The translations under genes and the position numbers were made by a program. Positions 1 through 5,943 of a stretch of 6,791 nucleotides of DNA are shown here, piece after piece. Source of the DNA: Alphaproteobacteria bacterium (GTDB lineage Bacteria; Pseudomonadota; Alphaproteobacteria; Rhodospirillales; Rhodospirillaceae); contig QKGW01000198.1 in the NCBI GenBank assembly GCA_003250275.1, positions 1-6,791 on the forward strand. Direction: 5' to 3'. The notes under the pieces were generated by a model. That model made no database searches and was not told where the DNA came from. It saw only the letters and a program-made list of their open reading frames with translations. Each line of letters starts with the position of its first letter. Position 1 is the stretch's first letter.

Positions 1-1
1 C

Positions 2-649
2 GACGGCGGCGGCGCGGTCGAGAGCGCGGTGCTGCTCGCGCCCGCGCTGGTGTCGCAGATGATCGTGTTTCTCGCCGGGGTGTATTTCTTCGTCGCCACC
101 CGCGACAGCCTGCGCGACGGCGTGATCGGCCTGTGTTCGCGTCCGAGCCAGTGCTGCCGCGTCGACCGGGTGATCGCCGCGGTCGAGGCCGAGGTTTCGC
201 GCTACATGCTCACCGTCGCCGCAATCAACGCCGGGATGGGCGCGTGCGTCGGCGTCGGCCTGTGGCTCGCGGAGGTGCCGCAGCCGTGGATGTGGGGAGT
301 GCTGGCGGCGATCATGAACTTCGTCCCCTACGTCGGCACCGCGGTGATGATCGCGCTGCTCACCGGCGTCGGGATGATCCACTCCGAGGGCTGGCAGGTG
401 CTCGTGCCCGCCGCAGTGCACTCGGCGGTCAACCTCGCCGAGAACCAGATCGTCACCCCGCACGTCCTCGGCCGCGCGACCGCGCTGAACCCCTTCGCGG
501 TGTTCTTCGCGATCCTCTTCGGCCTGTGGATGTGGGGGCCGATCGGCGGCATCGTCGCGGTGCCGCTGCTGCTGTTCGCGCGCGTCGCGGCCGAGAGCGG
601 CCGCCCCCGGCCCGCGGTGCGCGCCTCCGAACTCAGGGCGCGACGCTGA
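2..649 (+). CDS. AI-2E family (PerM-type) transporter, C-terminal fragment
   Basis: This is the C-terminal 215 residues of a multi-pass inner-membrane protein of the AI-2E/PerM family; the reading frame is open at the left edge, so the true start lies outside the window. A GTG at 29 is in frame but has no ribosome site and falls inside a membrane helix, so it is not taken as the start. Visible signatures are a membrane segment at about residues 9-32, the family motif NFVPYVG at about 106-112, ENQIVTP with the following VLGR at about 147-157, and a terminal GPIGGIVAVPLLL helix at about 179-191. Family members have been linked to autoinducer-2 export or to Na+/H+ antiport, but substrates are mostly unproven and none can be deduced here. 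Three cysteines (45, 51, 52) sit in the loop after the first visible helix. The 3' end overlaps convergent ribB by 17 bp. The family call is secure; the function is not. Confidence 0.88.
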   Translation, partial: DGGGAVESAVLLAPALVSQMIVFLAGVYFFVATRDSLRDGVIGLCSRPSQCCRVDRVIAAVEAEVSRYMLTVAAINAGMGACVGVGLWLAEVPQPWMWGVLAAIMNFVPYVGTAVMIALLTGVGMIHSEGWQVLVPAAVHSAVNLAENQIVTPHVLGRATALNPFAVFFAILFGLWMWGPIGGIVAVPLLLFARVAAESGRPRPAVRASELRARR

Positions 650-1292
650 GGAGATCGGCGATCGCCACCATCGGCATCCCGTGCACCTCGGCGAAGGCTT
701 CGAGCGCCGCGCCCTTGGCCATCGTACCGTCGGGGTTGGTGACCTCGCAGAGCACGCCCGAATCCGGCAGACCGGCGCGGCGCATCAGATCGAGCGTCGC
801 CTCGGTGTGGCCCTGGCGCGCCGCGAGGCCCTCGGGGTGCGCGGCGAGCGGGAACACGTGGCCGGGCCGCGCGAGATCGGCGGGACCGGCGGCGGGGTCG
901 ATCGCGGTCTTGACCGTGGTTACGCGGTCGGCGGCGGAAACTCCGGTGGTGACGCCCGTGCGCGCCTCGATCGAGACGGTGAACGGGGTGCCGTAGCTCG
1001 ACGAGTTCTCCGTCACCATCGGCGGCAGGCCGAGCGCCGCGCAGCGCGCGCGGGAGAGCACCAGGCAGACGATGCCCGAACCCTCGCGGATGAGGAGCGC
1101 CATCTGCGGCACGGTGAGGCTGTGCGCCGCGAAGATCATGTCGCCTTCGTTCTCGCGGTCGGCGTCGTCGGTGACGATCACGCCGCGCCCCGCCCGCAAC
1201 GCGGCGACGGCGGCGGCGACGCGCGCCTCCGGGGTGTCGGCGGCGCTGGCGAACGCGGATTCGAGCGGCAGGGGGGACTTCAACTGATTCAT
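633..1292 (-). CDS. ribB: 3,4-dihydroxy-2-butanone 4-phosphate synthase (RibB)
   Basis: RibB converts ribulose 5-phosphate into 3,4-dihydroxy-2-butanone 4-phosphate plus formate, giving the four-carbon unit for lumazine and riboflavin in the cytoplasm. The 219-residue protein aligns by eye with the whole of E. coli RibB (217 aa). It has the acidic active-site loop DDADRENEGD at residues 42-51 (E47 corresponds to the metal-binding glutamate), GSGIVCL at 71-77, TGVSAADR at 116-123, RPGHVFPL at 142-149 and GHTEAT at 161-166 (H162 is the second metal ligand). There is no GTP cyclohydrolase II domain, so this is the single-function form rather than RibBA. The ATG at 1290-1292 (complement) follows a GGAG at 1303-1306, 10 nt upstream. 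The leader carries an FMN riboswitch, so flavin repression is expected. The stop codon lies inside the end of the convergent transporter gene. Confidence 0.97.
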   Translation of the reverse strand: MNQLKSPLPLESAFASAADTPEARVAAAVAALRAGRGVIVTDDADRENEGDMIFAAHSLTVPQMALLIREGSGIVCLVLSRARCAALGLPPMVTENSSSYGTPFTVSIEARTGVTTGVSAADRVTTVKTAIDPAAGPADLARPGHVFPLAAHPEGLAARQGHTEATLDLMRRAGLPDSGVLCEVTNPDGTMAKGAALEAFAEVHGMPMVAIADLLSVAP

Positions 1293-1402
1293 CTCACGAG
1301 ATCTCCAAAACGTGAGCCTGAATCAGGGCGTAACGGGATCGCCGCGCACGACGCGCGGCAGCGCGCGGCTCCCGCGGTGGAACCGCGACGGCCGTTTGCC
1401 CA
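1293..1402 (-). promoter_or_regulatory. Expression platform of the ribB riboswitch, with ribosome-binding-site hairpin
   Basis: This is the roughly 110-nt stretch between the FMN aptamer and the ribB start. On the minus strand it can form a 6-bp perfect stem with a 3-nt loop (1373-1378 with 1382-1387) and a 7-bp stem with a 5-nt loop (1341-1347 with 1353-1359; a second copy of the same arm at 1363-1369 competes for the pairing). A third 6-bp stem (1293-1298 with 1311-1316) abuts the start codon and holds the GGAG ribosome site in its 12-nt loop. None is followed by a run of U, so no intrinsic terminator is seen. Control of translation initiation, or Rho-dependent termination, is the likelier mode; that is inference. 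The pairings are read from sequence, and no folding energies were calculated. Confidence 0.55.
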
Positions 1403-1549
1403 TTCTCTCCCATCCAGACTGTGACTGTCGGCTCCGGCTTCGCACCGGATCTGCTGACCCCGAACCCTCGCGGATCCGGGCGCTCGCGGGCTCCTCGCCG
1501 GAAAATCCGGGAGATACCGCCGGTCGGGAATTGCACCCCGCCCTGAGAA
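1403..1549 (-). promoter_or_regulatory. FMN riboswitch (RFN element)
   Basis: The minus strand contains all the recognisable conserved blocks of the RFN aptamer in order. The closing P1 arms are TTCTC (1545-1549) and GAGAA (1403-1407). The 5' block reads GGGGTGCAATTCCCGACC followed by GGCGGT (1517-1522). The signature AGCCCGCGAGC lies at 1482-1492, then a GATCCGGTGCGAAGCCGG block, then CCGACAGT, and finally GTCTGGATGGGAGAGAA at the 3' end. FMN binding to this element is known to shut down riboflavin synthesis or uptake genes. Here it precedes ribB directly and on the same strand, so the target is clear. The variable stem between 1461 and 1480 is short and GC-rich, as is usual. Off-mode (translation or transcription) is not determined by the aptamer itself. 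Confidence 0.97.
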
Positions 1550-1572
1550 CAAGCATATCCTTAACGTCCGTG

Positions 1573-1602
1573 AATATCGCGCCGGGGGTCGCGGCGGGTC
1601 AA
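1573..1602 (-). promoter_or_regulatory. Candidate sigma70-type promoter for the ribB leader
   Basis: On the minus strand, TTGACC (1597-1602, 5 of 6 to the -35 consensus) is followed after 18 nt by GATATT (1573-1578, 4 of 6 to the -10 consensus). Transcription would begin near 1565, about 15 nt before the first arm of the FMN aptamer, which is a sensible leader geometry. The -35 box sits in a near-palindrome GGGTTGACCC that could also be an operator half, but no repressor is implied. The assignment rests on position and consensus match only. Confidence 0.5.
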
Positions 1603-1646
1603 CCCCTCGAACCGAAAGTTTTTCGCCGGGAGTGTATCGCCGACCG

Positions 1647-4148
1647 ATGTCCGACGTCGCCACCGACTCCGAACCCGTTCTCGACCCGCCCGCCTCCGGG
1701 AGCCCCTATCGCCGCGTCGTCGTGCCCGTGCTCGGGATGCGCGACGCGACCGACGCCCACCGCGTGCGCAACCGCCTGATGCGGATGGAGGGCGTGGTCT
1801 CCGCCACCGTCGGCAGCGACCTCGACAGCGTCGCCGTCACCCTCGACCCGGCGCGCGCGACGCTGCGCGACCTCGCCGCCGAGCTCGACGCGATGGACTT
1901 CGCCCTCGGCGACGCGCTGGTGCCGCTGTCGATCCGCGGGATGACCTCGAGCGCCTGCGTCGCGCGCGTGCGCACCGCCCTCGAACACGTCGACGGCGTG
2001 ATCGAGGCGCAGGTCAACCCGGTGCTCAACCGCGCCGACGTGCGCATCCTCGCCCGCGACATCGACGTCGACGGCCTGATGCACGCGGTGCGGCGCGCCG
2101 GATACGGCGTCACCCCCCTCGGCGAGCACGGCGCGGTCGCCGACATCGAGAGCGCCGCGATCTACGGCGCGGGCGCGGGCGCGACGCGCTTCGAGTCGCT
2201 GATGCTCGGCATCGTCGGCGTGCTCACCGTGCCGCTGCTGCTCAACCTCGCCTGGCGGGTGCTCGCGGGCACGCCGCTGTTCGGGCCGTTCTGGGCGTTC
2301 CTGCTGTCGTCGGTGGTGATCGGCCTCGGCGGCGCGCGCTACGCGATGGGCGCATGGCGGGCGATCGCCGCGCACGAGGCGACGATGGACCTCCTCGTCG
2401 TCCTCGGCAGCGCCTCGGCCTACCTCTATTCGCTGATCGCCTGGGTCTCGATCGGCCCGGCGGGGCGCAACCTCTACTTCGAGACCGCCGCCGCGATCAT
2501 CGCCTTCGTCCGCCTCGGCAAGTGGCTCGAAGCGGTGGTCAAGCACGGCACCACGCGCGCGATCCGCAGCCTGATGGAGCTGCGCGCGAAAAGCGCGCGG
2601 GTGATCAAGGACGGCGCGCTGATCTCCAAGCCGATCGACAAGGTCGCGGTCGGCGACGTGGTGATGGTCAAGCCCTACGAACGCATTCCGGTCGACGGCG
2701 TGATCGTCAAGGGCGAGAGCACCGTCGACGCCTCGATGATCACCGGCGCGGGCCTCCCCGAGGACAAGGGCGAGGGCGACCCGGTGACCGGCGGCACGAT
2801 GAACGGCGGCGGCGTGCTGCACGTCCGCGCGACCTGCCTCGCCGCCGAATCGACGCTCGCGCAGATCATCTCCCTGGTCGAGGAGGCGCAGGCGCGCAAG
2901 GTGCCGCTGCAACGCTTCGTCGACCGCGTCACCACCACCTTCATCCCGGTGGTGCTCGGGCTTTCGGTGTTCACCCTGTTCGGTTGGCTCGCGCTCGAGA
3001 ACTCGTTCTCCGAGGCGATCCGCGCGGCGGTCTCGGTGCTCGTCATCGCCTGCCCCTGCGCCCTCGGCCTCGCCGCCCCGGCGGCGCTCGTCGCGGGCAC
3101 CGGCGCGGCGGCGCGCGCGGGCATCCTGATCCACGACATCGACAGCCTGCAGAAGGCCTACGGCATCGACACCGTGCTCTTCGACAAGACCGGCACGCTC
3201 TCCGAGGGCCGCCCGTTCGTCACCTCGGTGGAGGCGCTCGACGGCGACGTCACCCGCCTCCTCACCCTCGCCGCCTCGGCGCAGCAGGGCTCGGAGCACC
3301 CGCTCGGGCGCGCCATCCTCGCCCACGCCGAGAACTACGGCATCGTGCCGGAATCGCTGAAATCCTTCGAGGCGATCCCCGGCCGCGGCGTGCGTGCGGT
3401 GCTCGAAGGGCAGACCACGGTGCTGATCGGCAACCGCCCGCTGATGGACGCCAACGGCATCGAGATGAGCGCGGGCGAGTGGGTCGCGCCGATGCTCGGG
3501 ATGCAGGGGCGCTCGGCGATCTGGATCGCCGCCGACGGCCAACTGCTCGGCGGGATTTCGGTCACCGACCCGATGCGCGCCGACGCGCCGCGCGCGGTGG
3601 CCAACCTCAAGGCGCACGGCGTCGCCTGCGCGGTGGTCTCGGGCGACTCGGAAACCGCGGTCGCCGCGGTCGCCGAAAACCTCGGGGTCAAGAACGCCTT
3701 CTGCGACGCGACGCCGGAAACCAAGGTGCGGATCGTCCGCCGCCTTCAGGGCAAGGGCCGCAGCGTCGCGATGGTCGGCGACGGCATCAACGACGCCCCT
3801 GCGCTCGCCGAGGCCGATCTCGGCATCGCCGTCGGCACCGCAGCCGACGCGGCGATGCAGACCGCCGACATCATCCTCCTGCGCGCCGACGTGATCACCG
3901 TCGCCAACGCGCTCGAGGTCGCGCGCGAGACCTGGGGCAAGATCCGCCAGAACCTCGCGCTCGCGTTCGTCTACAACGTCGTCGCGCTGCCGATCGCAGC
4001 GCTCGGGTTCCTCAGCCCGACGGTGGCGGGGGCGGCGATGGCGCTGTCGTCGGTGAGCGTGGTGTTCAACGCCTTCCTCCTCACCCGCTGGAAGCCGCGC
4101 CTCGCCGACGCGCCGACGCCGCGCGGGCGTTTTTCCCGCCGCAAGTAG
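1647..4148 (+). CDS. copA: CopA-like P1B-type copper ATPase with degenerate catalytic and metal-binding motifs
   Basis: This is an inner-membrane heavy-metal P-type ATPase of 833 residues, the size of two-domain CopA exporters. The order is two HMA-fold domains (about 20-90 and 93-160), four membrane helices (about 185-298), the actuator domain, helices 5-6 with CPC at 469-471, the phosphorylation site DKTGT (D513), HP at 551-552, SGD at 665-667, GDGIND at 711-716, then helices 7-8 with YN and MALSS. CPC plus YN and MxxSS indicates Cu(I) specificity by family knowledge. Oddities: actuator TGES reads TGAG (366-369); HMA1 GMTCxxC reads GMRDATD (30-36); HMA2 reads GMTSSAC (98-104); the ATPT after CPC is AAPA. 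The frame is unbroken, so this is not simple decay. ATG 1647 is preferred, with GGGAG 14 nt upstream; GTG 1632 is an in-frame alternative adding five residues. No CueR-like operator was recognised. Family call is firm, transport activity uncertain. Confidence 0.9.
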   Translation: MSDVATDSEPVLDPPASGSPYRRVVVPVLGMRDATDAHRVRNRLMRMEGVVSATVGSDLDSVAVTLDPARATLRDLAAELDAMDFALGDALVPLSIRGMTSSACVARVRTALEHVDGVIEAQVNPVLNRADVRILARDIDVDGLMHAVRRAGYGVTPLGEHGAVADIESAAIYGAGAGATRFESLMLGIVGVLTVPLLLNLAWRVLAGTPLFGPFWAFLLSSVVIGLGGARYAMGAWRAIAAHEATMDLLVVLGSASAYLYSLIAWVSIGPAGRNLYFETAAAIIAFVRLGKWLEAVVKHGTTRAIRSLMELRAKSARVIKDGALISKPIDKVAVGDVVMVKPYERIPVDGVIVKGESTVDASMITGAGLPEDKGEGDPVTGGTMNGGGVLHVRATCLAAESTLAQIISLVEEAQARKVPLQRFVDRVTTTFIPVVLGLSVFTLFGWLALENSFSEAIRAAVSVLVIACPCALGLAAPAALVAGTGAAARAGILIHDIDSLQKAYGIDTVLFDKTGTLSEGRPFVTSVEALDGDVTRLLTLAASAQQGSEHPLGRAILAHAENYGIVPESLKSFEAIPGRGVRAVLEGQTTVLIGNRPLMDANGIEMSAGEWVAPMLGMQGRSAIWIAADGQLLGGISVTDPMRADAPRAVANLKAHGVACAVVSGDSETAVAAVAENLGVKNAFCDATPETKVRIVRRLQGKGRSVAMVGDGINDAPALAEADLGIAVGTAADAAMQTADIILLRADVITVANALEVARETWGKIRQNLALAFVYNVVALPIAALGFLSPTVAGAAMALSSVSVVFNAFLLTRWKPRLADAPTPRGRFSRRK

Positions 4149-4176
4149 GGACAAGGGCCGAACCACATGCTAAAAC
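4148..4176 (+). promoter_or_regulatory. Candidate extended -10 promoter for ubiTUV
   Basis: GGGACA (4148-4153, 4 of 6 to the -35 consensus, overlapping the last base of the copA stop) is followed after 17 nt by TAAAAC (4171-4176, 4 of 6 to the -10 consensus). A TG at 4168-4169 gives the extended -10 form. Transcription would start near 4183, about 12 nt before the ubiT ribosome site. No TTGAT-N4-ATCAA box (FNR/Anr type) was found from 4100 to 4205, although ubiT and ubiUV are FNR-controlled in E. coli. Read-through from copA is also possible. Confidence 0.35.
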
Positions 4177-4201
4177 GACCCCACACCATGCTTTGGGGAT
4201 C
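4177..4201 (+). promoter_or_regulatory. Possible hairpin covering the ubiT ribosome-binding site
   Basis: CCCCA (4179-4183) is complementary to TGGGG (4194-4198) across a 10-nt loop, and GA (4177-4178) can extend the stem with TC (4200-4201) if A4199 bulges. The 3' arm is the GGGGA ribosome site of ubiT, 7 nt before its ATG, so folding would hide it. If transcription starts at about 4183 from the nearby candidate promoter, most of the 5' arm would be absent, so the hairpin would form only in read-through transcripts from copA. The stem is short and may be coincidental. Confidence 0.3.
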
Positions 4202-4205
4202 ATAG

Positions 4206-4859
4206 ATGTCGACGCCACCGTTTTCGCCCGTCCTGGTCGGCGGGCTGCTGTTGCGGGCGATTCCGCCGGAGGTGATCCAGCCGATCGCCGACCGCCTGGC
4301 GGCACGGGTGCAGACCCGCCATCCCGGCCTGTTCGAACGCCTCAACCCGCTCGGGCCGAAGCGCTTCGTCGTCGACGTCGTCGACCTGCCGTGGCAGTTC
4401 CTGCTCCTCATCGCCGACGGCGAGGGCGCGGTCGAGGTGCTGCGCAAGCGCGACCACGCCGAGGCCGACGCGACCATCCGCGCGCCGCTCAAGATCCTGT
4501 TCGGCCTGCTCGACGGCAGCATCGACGGCGACGCGATGTTCTTCACCCGCGATCTCGTCTACGAGGGCGACACCGAGGCGGTGGTCGCGCTCCGCAACGC
4601 GCTCGACGGCGCGGACATCGACTTCCTCTCCGACGTCACCACCGGCTTCGGCCCGCTCGCCGACCCGGCCAAGGTGGTCGCGAAAAAAATTCTCAAGGCG
4701 GTCGCCTGCGTCGAAGACGACATGGCGATCCTCGGCGAGTCGCTGGTTTCCCCGGTGTCCCGCCGTGCCGACGCGCAGCAGCGCCGCATCGACGAACTCG
4801 AACAACGCTGTGCGCGACTCGAAAAGGCCTTGCGACGGTCCAAGACCCTACCCACTTGA
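4206..4859 (+). CDS. ubiT: UbiT: SCP2-domain accessory protein of O2-independent ubiquinone synthesis
   Basis: UbiT is a lipid-binding accessory factor needed for ubiquinone synthesis without oxygen; its SCP2 fold is thought to hold the hydrophobic pathway intermediates for UbiU/UbiV. This 217-residue protein carries the SCP2 domain at about residues 45-150. The segment from about 107 (DGDAMFFTRDLVYEGDTE, then a run with NALDG) matches E. coli YhbT/UbiT (DTLFF, RLVIEGDTE, NLMDA) closely. It is about 40 residues longer than E. coli UbiT (174 aa). The extra C-terminus (about 185-212) is charged with hydrophobic residues at I195, L198, C202, L205 and L209, a clean 3-4 heptad pattern suggesting a short coiled coil. 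The ATG at 4206 has a GGGGA site 7 nt upstream. ubiU begins 43 nt downstream on the same strand. No signal peptide is seen; N-terminal residues 9-18 are hydrophobic and may contact membrane. Confidence 0.9.
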   Translation: MSTPPFSPVLVGGLLLRAIPPEVIQPIADRLAARVQTRHPGLFERLNPLGPKRFVVDVVDLPWQFLLLIADGEGAVEVLRKRDHAEADATIRAPLKILFGLLDGSIDGDAMFFTRDLVYEGDTEAVVALRNALDGADIDFLSDVTTGFGPLADPAKVVAKKILKAVACVEDDMAILGESLVSPVSRRADAQQRRIDELEQRCARLEKALRRSKTLPT

Positions 4860-4902
4860 GAACCGCTCGCAAATTCCCGTACATGCCGATGGAGGTTTCG
4901 CC

Positions 4903-5922
4903 ATGACCCGCGTCGCCCGCGATCCGTCTCGCCCGGTGACCAGTCTCGAACTGGTCTGCCCGGCGGGCACCCCGGCCGCCCTACGCACCGCCGTCGACGC
5001 CGGCGCGCACACCGTCTACTGCGGCTTCCGCGACGAGACCAACGCACGGAATTTCCCCGGTCTCAACTTCAACCGCGAAGAACTCCGCGACGGCGTTGCC
5101 TACGCCCACGACCACGGCGCCGACGTCCTGGTGGCGATCAACACCTTCCCCGCCGCCGGCAACCTCGACCCCTGGCACCGCGCGATCGACGACGCGGCGC
5201 GGATCGGTGCCGACGCGGTGATCCTCGCCGACATCGGCCTGATCGAATACGCGCAGAAGAACGCCCCCAACATCCGCCGCCACCTCTCGGTGCAGGCGGC
5301 GGCCTCGACCCCCGAGGGCATCAACTTCTACGCCAAGAACTTCGGCATCGCCCGCGTGGTGCTGCCGCGCGTGCTCACCCTGCCCGAGATCAAGGAACTC
5401 AACCGCCACACCAACGTCGAGACCGAGGTGTTCGTGTTCGGCGGCCTCTGCGTGATGGCCGAGGGGCGCTGCTCGCTCTCGTCCTACGTCACCGGCAAGT
5501 CGCCGAACAAGACCGGCGTCTGCTCGCCCGCGAGCCACGTCACCTACGAGGAGACCGGCGCGGGCCTCGCCTCCAAGCTCGGCGGCTTCACCATCAACCG
5601 TTTCGCCGAGGGCGAGCCGGCGGGGTATCCGACCCTGTGCAAGGGCCGCTTCAACGCCAACGACAAGATCAGCTACCTGTTCGAGGAGCCGGTCAGCCTC
5701 AATCTCCTGCAGATGCTGCCCGACGTCGCCGACGCGGGCGTCACCGCGCTCAAGATCGAGGGCCGCCAGCGCGGCAAGGCCTACGTCGAGAAGGTGGTGC
5801 GCGCCTTCCGCGGCGCGGTCGACGCCCTCGAAAAGGGACAGAAGCTCGACGCCGCGGCGATCGCCGACCTCACCGAGGGCGGGCAGGAAACCGCGGGCGC
5901 CTACCGCAAGGCCTGGCATTGA
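4903..5922 (+). CDS. ubiU: UbiU: U32-family [4Fe-4S] protein for O2-independent ubiquinone hydroxylation
   Basis: UbiU forms a complex with UbiV that hydroxylates the ubiquinone ring without O2; the proteins were once annotated as U32 peptidases (YhbU/YhbV). The 339-residue product (E. coli 331) opens with SLELVCPAGTPAALRTAVDAG, the usual U32 start, and continues through VYCGF, NARNF, a SVQAAAST block and FVFGGLCVMAEGRC. Cysteines C183, C190, C207 and C246 are spaced 7, 17 and 39, the same spacing as the four cluster ligands of E. coli UbiU (169, 176, 193, 232), so a [4Fe-4S] cluster is expected. The family signature CSLSSYVTG follows the second cysteine. KIEGRQRGKAYVEKVVRAFR near 285-304 is the usual U32 C-terminal region. 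ATG 4903 is chosen because GGAGG (4891-4895) lies 7 nt before it. ubiV starts 21 nt after its stop. Alternative U32 members (RlhA, TrhP) are less likely given the ubiT/ubiV neighbours. Confidence 0.95.
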   Translation: MTRVARDPSRPVTSLELVCPAGTPAALRTAVDAGAHTVYCGFRDETNARNFPGLNFNREELRDGVAYAHDHGADVLVAINTFPAAGNLDPWHRAIDDAARIGADAVILADIGLIEYAQKNAPNIRRHLSVQAAASTPEGINFYAKNFGIARVVLPRVLTLPEIKELNRHTNVETEVFVFGGLCVMAEGRCSLSSYVTGKSPNKTGVCSPASHVTYEETGAGLASKLGGFTINRFAEGEPAGYPTLCKGRFNANDKISYLFEEPVSLNLLQMLPDVADAGVTALKIEGRQRGKAYVEKVVRAFRGAVDALEKGQKLDAAAIADLTEGGQETAGAYRKAWH

Positions 5923-5943
5923 TCGGATAGGGGACAGCGTATC

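Noticed and set aside
681..1424. 247-codon plus-strand frame opposite ribB and its riboswitch
   Set aside because: It runs through the FMN aptamer and antisense to a complete RibB; the product is Arg/Gly-rich with no domain.
1613..1625. CGAAA-GTT-TTTCG inverted repeat upstream of the copper ATPase as a metal-regulator operator
   Set aside because: The arms are only 5 bp with a 3-nt gap and do not resemble a CueR/MerR or CsoR site; no matching promoter spacing was found.
4123..4139. GCGGG/CCCGC hairpin near the copA stop as a terminator
   Set aside because: The T run is in the loop, not after the stem, and the structure lies inside coding sequence; there is no downstream U-tract.
1599..4166. 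855-codon open frame on the minus strand opposite the copper ATPase
   Set aside because: Its translation is a low-complexity mix of Arg, Asp, His, Gly and Ala with no recognisable domain. It is the mirror of G/C third-position bias in the real gene.
4192..4204. TTGGGGATCAT before ubiT as an FNR/Anr box
   Set aside because: It lacks the TTGAT-N4-ATCAA arrangement and the half-site spacing, and the sequence is better explained as the ribosome-binding site.
2354..4906. 850-codon open frame on the plus strand crossing the ATPase and ubiT
   Set aside because: The product is Arg/Gly/Asp-rich repetitive sequence with no motifs and spans two well-supported genes in another frame, so it is a composition shadow.
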